Of a DNA stretch of 64,000 nucleotides, positions 15,814-27,800 are shown in pieces. The stretch's first letter is position 1. Each line of letters opens with the position of its first letter. Below the pieces are notes generated by a model, which saw only the letters and a list, made by a program, of their open reading frames with translations, was not told the DNA's origin and did not search any database. Made by a program: the position numbers and the translations under genes. The stretch covers positions 124,001 through 188,000 of the forward strand of contig CAUJGJ010000455.1 of assembly GCA_963170055.1 (NCBI GenBank), read 5' to 3'. Origin of the DNA: Halisarca cf. caerulea. Its lineage: Eukaryota; Porifera; Demospongiae; Chondrillida; Halisarcidae.

Positions 15814-18800
15814 GTGCATACAGTATGTGTAAGGATGCATAGATATGTATGTACAATATATGTGCATACATACGTATGTGCCATAAAATTCTTGCAAGAT
15901 TATATATAATATATTGTATTACACAATTGTACACATACAAACCACACATACTGTACCTGTGCATCAACTGCTTTCTGAAATATGTCAGATGAAGATGAGA
16001 AGTATCTGTTGAGCAGTTGAAAAGACCCAACAAGCAAACCATCATCTTCATACTGGGAGATATCCTGAAGGGGTATCACACATGAAGGTGTTATATAGCG
16101 TTACACGATACGTGAATGATGTGATGAAGTATGCACACATATGTATCAAATGATACGGATATCATGTAGTGGAGAATTTTGCAGGAGTATTGTCTTGTGA
16201 GTTTTCACAATTTATGTAAAATGGAACTTACAAAAATTTTCCCATCATTCCAAGTATTATAATATTGAGTACGAATCATATGCCATCATATTGGTTAAAA
16301 ACCACCAAATTACAACTTCTTGGAAAGGAGATGTACGTACACGTATGGTACAGCCAGGGACAGATTTACAGATCGAACAAATTTCACTTGCAGACAAAAA
16401 GGCATTCCTGAAAAAGACATCAGAAGTATAAACAGCTACTTGTGAATGTGAAAGAGAAATCTTGAAATGTGAAATCCTAAAAATTTCTCCTCTCAAATTT
16501 CCCATCATAACTGGGGGTGATTTATGGAGAATATCTATTGAATGAATAGTTTTGACTAGTACATTTAATGTATTTATACATTAAAGACAACTCCTTAGAC
16601 CTCAAGAAGATTATTGACAGCTGCATATTGCCTATGTCTAATAATACAAAATAGATCCAAAATTTCCCACACAACTACTGTAAGAACTGGCTTGCAGTTG
16701 GGCTAACATTTCATGTGTAGCCATGTAAGCTGCATAATCGCAAAGGAAAACTAAAGCAAAAGCACTTGATCATACAGAAAGCTGACTGGGACTGACTACA
16801 TAGCTAGAGCAGATAGACCTAAGGGCTATTCAGTGTGTTTAATAAACAAGTTGGTAGTACCCAGTATCAGTAGTGATTCTAAAAGTGTGGGAATACTAAC
16901 CACTAAAGATTACATGCAGTTGTGCAGCTGTATTTTGCTTCCTTACCAGTAATATTTTGATGAGCACCTCGTCCCTCACAGTTGCTCCATCACTTTCAAA
17001 GAATGCAGTCTCGTGGGCAATTTCTGACAAATAGTCTCTTGCAACTGCACTCACATGATAGCTATTATAAGGAGGACATACAGAACACTCAATGCATACA
17101 GGTGTGGATGTTATAGCCGAATAAGGGCTCCTAATGTGTCATTTATGTATGTACAGTACTGTATATATGTACTAGTATATACAGTACACTACTACAGTTA
17201 CTGTAATATTATAATAAACTTATTCTGTGCCTATGGGTTGTAGTATGATCATAGATACTCCAACCATTTGGCCCTGACCAATAAAGTGGGCTTAGGGTAA
17301 AAGCGAAAAGCTGCTACTTTCTCATCTTGTGGTCTGCAGATCTACTTACATGCCCTGTGTATCAACATCCAGGAGTCTCCGCAATTCTTGAGGAGGACTG
17401 TGGGAGGTCTATTGAAAGAACAGAAATCCACTGGACAATTGTGTTTATACATGTACTGTACACTGCATAATACACTTACTACGTAGATAACACTGCATAA
17501 TAAATATTATACATTCATATGTATGTACCACTGAGTAATAGGTAACAATGTTGTAGTGGTTGCAGAGTAACACTAATAATTCAAAAGCCTGGCAGTTATG
17601 ATAAGCGAAGTATGTATGTGTTGGGTTGCATACTGGTTTGTTGCTCTAAAATTTGTATCTCTTGCTGAATTGTTACCGTCACTCTGCAACCACTGCAACA
17701 TTGCTACATGTTGCTCAGTGGTATAAGCAGTGTTATCAGTTATCTGTTATCTGTCCTGTGTGAAATACTATGATGATATAGAGTCAAACCTTGTTAGTGA
17801 GTACACCTGGGGACCCTCCAAATTAGTACTCACTATCAGTAGTACTTGCTAACCATATAGATTAGCATTATGGGTTATAAGCTAGGGTATCATATCCTTG
17901 TACTTCCTAACCAGGTATTACTCATTAACAGTGTTCTTACTAACGAGGTTCTACTGTATGTACCTGCACGTTTCTTTTGCCAGTTGAACTTAGCAGAGGT
18001 TTCCTTCCATCATCCATTTCAGGAGGTCCCATTTCCACGAACACAGCACTTGAAGGGTCACGTTTGCCTCCTCTGTGCACTCTACTTGCAGCAGCAGATC
18101 CATCAGCATGCCCAGTCAGGCAGCGGTAACTGAAAATGAAGCGCTAAATACAGAAGAGAATAAGCAGTGGTGTTACAACAGGATTGGCAAGGGGGACAAG
18201 GGTTGACATGAAGCCTTTGATTACACCCTCTCCTGGTTACAGTCATGCAACAACATTTCATGTACATATAGTAAATTCTTGTCAACTACCACTTCTTTAT
18301 CCACCAAACCCTCTTTGTACCATCAAGTTTTTCGGGCATGTATTAATTGAAATGGCTGTACATTGATTTAATAATCTGCCAGCATTGTTAATCCAGGAGC
18401 ATTGTCCACAGAGAATTGTGGCAGATAAACAAGAATTCACTACATATTACATGCCAGTTTAGTAGCATACCTGGAGCCTCAGAAACACACGGTAGTTGAA
18501 AAAGAAGTCAAAGATTTTCATAATCCTGTGTATTGGGGGAAAAACTTATCAAAAAGATATTTTAAATGAATGGTGTACGTATGTACTGTATGTACTGTAC
18601 ATGTATGTGTATATATTAAAAACTTTCATGTGGTTGAACAACCATCAACCAGCAAAAGGCAATAATTCAGAAAGTTTACAAAACATCCCTATAATTGTAC
18701 GTAGGCTCAAAACATAAGCAGTGCCTCACACAAAAGTAACCAGACAAATCAGTAGTCACTAAAAATCTCCACTGTGAAACAGTGACCACACAAGAGTTTC

Positions 18801-21800
18801 AGTTTGAATTGGTACTAGTCTCATGCCAAGCCTCATTTGTGGCTGCCATTTTATTTCCTGGCAAGAATGCAATCTCAACCAGAAGTGGGGCTATGAATCA
18901 CACTGTTACAATAACGAGAGATGACGGGATTGCATACTAACTTCACTTTCACAGCGAATGCTGCTCTGTTTGCTGGAGTGCTCTTCAACCTTCTTCTCAA
19001 TCTAAATTCTTCTGGAGTAACTCCTGAAGACAGAATAATCAGAAGAACATAGGGAAACCAGAAAACAATGTTGCTGTTTACAAAGGATTTCACTCACTAG
19101 CAGGGTTCTTGTCATTGGTTCCATCAAGCATTGACATCAAGCGTTCAGTCACATCTCTGATGTCTTTGTGGTTGTCATAGTAACCAAATTTCACTAGTAT
19201 CTCCAAAACACCCAGGATCTGCACAAATGCAAATCACTCAAATACATGAAGATGGCAATAGATGTCCACTACAATACTGCATATGTACAGTACTACATAT
19301 ATTCGAAGTAAATTGAAGAAACAACAGAAGCATGCACTACACTATATCAGTAAGGCCATGGTCACCACACCTGAGCAAGGAGAAAGTTGGCTTCCTTTTT
19401 GTCCTCTGTGCATTCAAGTGTTGCATTGTCTGTCACCACTCTCAGTATCCAGTCCCTCAACTGAACAAAGTGAGGATTTCGTTCTCCAGTCAGTGCCAAA
19501 GTACTGTCCCCTTCCTGCTCAGCAAAAGGGTTTTCCACCACTTCAGAATACACCTAAACACACATGAATTCACCTAAACACACATGAATTCACCTAAACA
19601 CACATGAATTCACCTAAACACACATGAATTCACCTAAACACACATGAATTCACCTAAACACACATGAATTCACCTAAACACACATGAATTCACCTAAACA
19701 CACATGAATTCACCTAAACACACATGAATTCACCTAAACACACATGAATTCACCTAAACACACATGAATTCACCTAAACACACATGGATCCACCTAAACA
19801 CACATGAATTCACCTAAACACACATGAATTCACCTAAACACACATGAATTCACCTAAACACACATGAATTCACCTAAACACACATGAATACACCTAAACA
19901 CACATGGATCCACCTAAACACACATGACTATACATTAATAAAAGTGTGCGTCGGTAGCATTGCATGAGTCAGCACTTTGACAGTAGAAACACAATTTTAT
20001 CACTGACACAGTACATAGACATTTCTAAAGTTCAAGAATGACTCCAGTTGCATACATACAAACTGACACAGTGAAAAGCCAGGTTGCAGGATGGTTTGCT
20101 AAAAATTAGGGCTTTATACAGTAGAACCTCGTTAGTAAGAACCTGTTAATGAGTATACCCGGTTAGGAAGTACAAGGATATGATACCCCAGCTTATAACC
20201 CATAATACTATCTACATGGTTAACAAGTACTACTGATAGTGAGTAGCAATTTGGAGGGTCCCCAGGTGTACTCACTACCGAGGTCTGACTGAAATTAGAG
20301 TTGGAATAATAATATTATGATAAACTATTTGGTATGCACAGTATGTACTTCATATTATACTACATGCACAGTATGTACTTCATGTACTACATGCACAGTA
20401 TGTACTTCATGTACTACATGCACAGTATGTACTTCATGTACTACATGCACAGTATGTACTTTATATACTACATGCACAGTATGTACTTCATATACTACAT
20501 TGCTGCCCATAACAGATACTGCACATGCTATAAACCACCATTGGGCCAAAGAGGTCGAGGTGGGAGACTGAAAGTGAAGGTATCAAGCATTATGGAAGTA
20601 CTACTTTACAACTCACAAAAGTATTTGGGAGTGTTTCCAAAACAGATCGGTTGTTTCCAATGTCAATAAAGAGGACTGAAAGAAACAGAAGTGGAAAATA
20701 ATTCTACTTCATGATTTGCACAGAACCCAATCCACAAACAGGCATATTGCATATGAATATTACATTAAAACTATCTACAGTATGACATAGTACCAAAATA
20801 AGCATAAAACTGAATCAATCTACAGTTGGGCCTCTGAATAAAGGACAATTCGAGAACAATAAAAGTCAGTACATTGCTTGCATATGCCCATTTTTATTTC
20901 TTGCAGAGGTTCAACCTGAACTGAACATTGAGGGAGGAAACATTTGGAGAGATGCAGCTGTATGCTTTGCATAGAGCTACATATACAGTGTGTGTATGTG
21001 TGTGCGCATGCACGCGCGTGTGTGTGAGTGAGTGATCGAGTGAGTGTGTATGTGTGTGCGTGCGTGTGTGTGTGTGTACTGGGTTCCAACTTTGAAGAGC
21101 CTATGCTATATATCAGTATTCCATTTGCATACAGTACATAACAAAAATAAAGTGTTTCATTCAGAAGTACTTTGGTTGACAAGATGGTAGCACACCATCA
21201 TGATTTGTATCTTACCTATAATCAAGCTGACATATTTAGCTCTGACTGATGGATGAAGTTCCCTGTCACTGGCACCCGCTAAAGCCTCCTCAAAAGTGAT
21301 GTATTTCAACTCCTAATAATTGGGATATGTATATTTGTTGCTTATGTACTCTATCAACTGAAGCAATTTCAGAAAAGAATCTCACACATTTGTGACTGAA
21401 GGCAACAAACCTCAGTAATAGCTCTGATTACTTTAGTGTTGTTACCCTATTGATTCAAAAATAGAATAATGAACAGTAGCACATGCACTTACAAAATATT
21501 ATGATGAACACGGAAGACTCCACCACCCCAGGCCCCCATAATACCGTACCTTAGCTAGCTTTCCAAAAAGGTCAAGTTGAGACTCAAGCCATCGCCATGG
21601 GGATGTAAAAACCAGTTTCTTCTTCACAGCAGTCTACACAATGTCATGTACACATTGCAAAATAGTACAAGCGCAATTAGCCTCAACTAAAGCATTATAA
21701 TGACTAATTAGATAGATGGATTTTGATAGATCATGCGAGTATATTTGTAACATTCTAAATCATTCAGAAAGAATGAGAAGGGTGGTAGGCCATTCTTTTG

Positions 21801-24800
21801 CCAATTTAAGGTGAAATTTCCAAAGCATGTAATTTAACTTATGATTTAAATTTAGTGTTTTTGTTGCGCATATTTCAAGGTAATTTCAGCAGAGAATACC
21901 TAGACCTGTACAGTACAACATTGATAGTAAGATCTCATACTGCTTGAGAGCTAGAACAATGACTGTCACAGCATTTATGATGTACGTAGTAGGGAAATCT
22001 TTGCACCATGAACTACTGTATACAGTACGCTTGAATCTTTGTAGGGTGAAACTTTAGTGGATCTAGAATTATAGTGATTACCATGTTTTTATATTTGTGA
22101 ACAGCCATGTTTTGCCATTGCACAAGAACCCAATCTAAATTTTCACAGATGTAAACTTTAGTGGGTGTAAACTTTCGTGGATAGCTTCCAATCCATGAAA
22201 ACTGCAAATATAAAACCGCACAAAATTCAAAGTGCATACCACTGTCTATGGTATGGTACGGTCTACTGCGTATGCTCAAAATCAGTATAGGGCATGCAAG
22301 CGAAAAAGTGAGTATACTTTGCCAGCAATGAGTTCCAAAGCTTACAAAATACCAAATACATGAAGCTTGATTTTCATCAATCCTCATATGTAGTAGCAGT
22401 TATTCATGATGACTTTCAAGACAAGAACAAATGCTGAATTTGCAACCAAGCTGTGCTCTTACTAAACTTACCTTATCAGCTATCTCTGAGAGCATTTTCC
22501 ATTCTCCAGTTTTAGGATCCTGGTACACAACTCTCTGTACATGGTGCTTGTCTTCAACGACCTTCGTTGGCCAGAACAGCTCCTAAGCACATAGGACAGG
22601 AACTGTACATTACACAAAGAACACATTTGTACTGTATATAATATAATACAATCTATCTTTAGCAAGATGTGTAGGTTGCATTGATAAAGTTATGAGCCTT
22701 CAGAAAAGGAGTTCATTTTCCAGGAACAAAAATTACCTGACCACGTTTGACCAGTAGTTCTTTCAGTATGAATTCTAAGTAAATGGACACAAATAATTAA
22801 AATAGCATCAAATATAAATCAGTTGCATACAAACAGACTGGAATATAATGGGTATACTCCCTGCTCACCTTGATTAGCAACAGAAGCCTTTCCATCGCAT
22901 ACACACAAAACACCAAGGTAGTCAAGAAAGCGGGAATCCTGAATGAATGTACGACACCAACCATTACAATACATGGACAATGTAAAATGTAGTCATTCGG
23001 GCAAAGTAATCTATGCTCAGCACAAAATACAGATCCTCACTTTCTCTTCATCTGCTAGTAGCAAACCAATCAATTTCTTGATCTCTTCTTCATCGTACAT
23101 GGAGACAATTTGACTAAAGGGAAAGAACAGGACCAATAAACTTCCACAGTCATCACCTTTCACCACTTGATACCACCTACATATTGTCTCGTACAAGTTC
23201 AATCAGCATACTTTCAGTATTGAGCCCCAAGCCAATCTAAATGGGAACAACAATGTTACATTGAACACATATATACATATACAGTACACAAAACTCAACC
23301 AGCAATTGCAAATAGTACATTGAGAATATGTATAAAAAGCACATATAAGCACATGCGTATGGTCAATGGAATGTCTCATGTCCACTCCTCATTTGATGGG
23401 ACAAACGTACATAACATTACAGAACATGCAATGGGTTACATTGAAAAGTGGATCAAGAACAAACGACACTCTTGACAGGAACCACAAATACAGCTGCACT
23501 AAAGGGAGCTTAGACGCAAATATATACAGTACATTGTATCCAACATTCTCGTCTACACAAAATTCACAAGTGACATAAATACGTACATGTTTCTCAAAGA
23601 AGGGGATGAATTGTGAGAGATAGAGTTCATTCTTTCTGCTGTTGCCTTGCAAGTAGACCTCAATGACTTTGTATGCTGCTATGCACACTTGTTTCTGAAG
23701 TTTAGAGTCACTGGCCTTTGGATTATATGTCTTCAAAATCTGTACTAGCAAGTCTAATAGCTGAAATATAACACACAATTACATGATATAAAGATATTAT
23801 ATACTGTACATAGGCAGCGAAAAGTACAACACACATGAACAGCGATGTACTAGTGTGCAAAACTATCCATGAGCAAGCAGCTGCAATACACACACACCTT
23901 CAGATTTCTTAGAAGCTTCTGCCGATCTTTCTTCCTTGCATACGGGTCCAACATAAAAGCTGCCAGCTCATGGAGGGCCTTAGTAAGATAGCATAATAGG
24001 AATCATATTCACTAGTACTCTGCTCATGTGTGATACTAGTCTGGTTAGCTAGACCATCCCAACTGGTGCCACAGGTGTGGAAAGAAAAGGATAATCCAAA
24101 CAACCTTGGCAAGGACCTGTGACGGTCTAGCTAGCCAAACCAATACACAGAGCAAAAGTCACTGTAAATAGCAGAGCACTGCTGAATTTTATAATACACA
24201 TCACTAAACAGTGAAATTGTAAAATACCCATCTCATGATTATTGTATAGATATTTGTCAACAAAATGTATGTATTAATGTCTGTCTTCCATGACCATTTA
24301 AAATTTTGCTTTGGTATAAAATAACGGAAAATGCATGGATAGAGGACATTTCATGGCAGTGTGTACTAGCTTGTGCATGTGGTATTATTTCACAAGTCCA
24401 TGGGAGCACATACCACTAACCTCAACCTTGCACAGTCCATCTAATAACTATAGTGAACTCTATACGTACCTGTTCCATGACTGAAGCTTTCACTTTGGTC
24501 AATTTTCTTTCTCCTACTTGTCTCTATAGATGTAGATTAGATGGGAATCATATAATATACATACAAAATATATAATGTATATTATGTATTAATATGAGCA
24601 TAGTGAGTTTTCTACTCCGTTGTCTTAGTGGAGACGGTTTGAGCTACCCATGCATTTGATTGATTTTCGGGTACTAAAACCTGCTTATTAGGTCCATTTG
24701 AAGTCGCTTTAGACCCAAATTACTTGGAAGGTGCTCATTAAACTTCACCGTAGCTGTATTGTAATAGTAGGAGAGATGATGAGACTGTGTGGAGGTACAG

Positions 24801-27800
24801 CTCCTTTCGAGACTGAATGCGGGAGATGGAAGTGTGTTTCAAGAGAGAATAGAAATTGCAAGCAGTGCCAATTGAACGTGATCAAAGATGTTATGCACTG
24901 GCTTTTAAGGTGTGATTGCCAAGCCGAACCCACAGCCTTGTTGGTACAGAAGATGAGTCAATTAGTTCCAGATTTCTCATCATGTAGTGACAAAGTCCAA
25001 GCAGCTCTAATTCTAGATCAAGCATGCTGCTCTCCTTCCATCTGGAAACTTTTGTGTATTACGTGGAACAATCGTTTTTGACTCTCCTTTAATTTTTGTG
25101 ATATATTACTGTATAAATTACTGTATATTATCATTTGGCTTATTGCCCTGGTGATGCACACGTTGCACTTTGATAATAATAATAACAATAATGCAATAGT
25201 TCAATTACATGTGTGTAATTACCTCATTGAGATAGGCTTCAAATATAGGCATCATTCCAGCCACAGCATTGAACTGCCGCACAAGATCATCACTTACCTA
25301 ACATAGAGAGAGATTGTGTACAAGCATAAATTTACTGTAGTTTCTAAATTAAGTTGGTTCTACACATACCTTCATCAGGGAAAAGGCATCAACATAACTC
25401 ATGTCTGATTCTGCTGAGATCTTGAAGAGGTCTCCACCATCCCTCTTCACTTCTACAGTATAATTATAACAACTACATCATACACAGTTGCACACTGAAT
25501 TCACCAAATGTCATGTTTAACCCTAATAGGCACAGTGGGTACAAAATGTTCAATCTCACCTTTCATTGCATGCAGCCAGGTTTCAGTTTTGGGGTGGTAG
25601 AATCTAGCAAAACTGCCATATGTGATACTCTCTTCCCCTTGGATCACTGGGCGTAGTCGAAATGTTACAGCTGGTTCGGTGTCACTTCCCTTTTGGTAGT
25701 CCTTCAAGCAAACTTTAATGCCTTCCTTAGTGTTCTCAATGGCCAAGTACTGCCTTGTTACAAGATGTCGAATCCTGCACAACTCACCCCACTGCATTGC
25801 TTCACCTACCAAGCAAAATTGCATGTCAATGTTAAAAGACGTTTGTTGAAATGTAGTAAAGACATACAAAATGAATATGAACATGCTGAAACAAATCATA
25901 AAACTATACCAATGTGTACATTAATTATTATGGAGTAGGGTAGTACTCCAAGTGCAGGGATGACACGAAAACAAAATGATGGAACATTCAGTTTCCATAC
26001 ACATACACATGTTCTGTTAGGATTGGCTACCCACATACATCCCACTGTCTAGTATGAAATAATGGATGGAATTGATGATGTATTATTTGTACCTAATGAA
26101 TCATGTGAGTTCCAACATATGCAGATGGAGTTCACTACCTAATACAGTGGAACCTCTGATAGTGGACTCTCCCAACTAAGGACACAGCATAATAAACCTC
26201 TCTACAAAGAACTAATCAGTTGAATTTATGTTGCTCCCAAAGTGTCCTTTAATATTATTCAGAAGTTCCTCTGTACATTAAACTTTCCTATTGCAACATA
26301 CCACTGATTGGGTTCCTTTGCTTCTCAATTCTCCAGTATGTAATGGCAGAAGAAGAAGGAGCCTTGAGTTGACCTCTCTCACTTGGTCGTTTTCTCAAAT
26401 GCACTTCAAACAAATAAAACAATGTACAGGTAATAAAAAAGATTTGTAATTAGTTTCAGATTTACTAATACCTACCATCCTTTGTGACCCTGTCACTGTC
26501 TTCATCCAATTCTACAAACGATCCTTCGGCAACCAAATAGCACTCTATCTCTCGATGGAAGAGACGGAAAACTCCTCCGGCCTGCATGTGGAGTGAAACT
26601 ATTGTACAAAAATCATGACCAGCCAACACTACATTTCTTACCCAGAGAGTATCTGGATTCTGTGGGGCATCCTGTACATGGCGATGGGACACAACAGTGA
26701 ATGAGGATTCTGTACCAGAAAGATTCAGTTCATTGCTGCAAAATGGGGGAACATAGATAGGAGAGACAGTAATAATTGTTTGTCCTACTAATACTGAAAA
26801 CAACAGATCTTGAAGCTGATTACACTCACTATTTGCTGTGAAGATGGGATCCTGTGGTACCCAGTGTCCTTCTACTGCAATGAAGGTACTGCCCTTTGGT
26901 TTCAAGGCTTTCAAAGATCACTTGGTCATTAATTAAAACCTGTGGTACAACATTATGCAATATAGTACTGTATCCATTTAAAACTATGGCTATTATAGTG
27001 GCACTGTGCTACCTATACACAGAGTCTACCTAGTACATCTGAACAAACAGCTCCTAAAAAAATTACCTCTCTACATTATGGCTAACTACCACAGACTGAT
27101 AATTTACAACTGCTATTTGGTCAAAGGGCGCAATATAATGGCATGGGATGTATTCACCTCATCTCCGACCGATCTAACTTTGTACCTAGGGAGAATACGC
27201 AAGATGCAATTCTGTGAATTTTCAGCTCTCAATTCCATCTGCAGTGTGTAAAGGTACATATCTGTGACACAGTGACAAATCATTACTAGCACATAACATT
27301 ACACACAGTATTCAGCTACGACAACACATAAGTTACTTCAACTCACTCTCAAATTGGTACTCTCAAGGGAAGAAGTGCTTGTTGGATTAACGGAGACATA
27401 TTTCCCTGTATACACATGCTGAAGCTGAATTGACACAAAATAAGTAGATAGCCATTATATAGCAAGAGCCACTAGTTCAACCTTCATGCTACACACCTGA
27501 ACAGAAATGCCATATGCAACTGGACTTCCTTTCAGTCTTTCTTGTTCTACATTATTCTCTTCGAGTTCACTCTGTGCATTTCTCTGTGAAGGCATTCAAT
27601 GTAATACAATTGTTCACAATGATGTGATATGTCAAACAATTAGGCCAGCATGACAATAGAGATACATTATCATCATGGAAGTATAATTATACTAGTCTAA
27701 TCACAATTACATAGCAATTAGCTTTTAATTAAATCCTGCTATTACTGCATAATGAGTACTATACAGTTTTCCATGCTTTCCGTGAAAAGAATAATGTGTA

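Noticed and set aside
15540..16051. Long open frames of His-Thr or Val-Cys repeats over the CA tracts here and at 34950, 48240, 52874, 57480 and 63640
   Set aside because: Dinucleotide repeats are open in several frames on both strands; no domain, splice or start signal supports a protein.
19551..19930. CRISPR-like array
   Set aside because: Units are directly adjacent without spacers and the genome is eukaryotic; it is a minisatellite.
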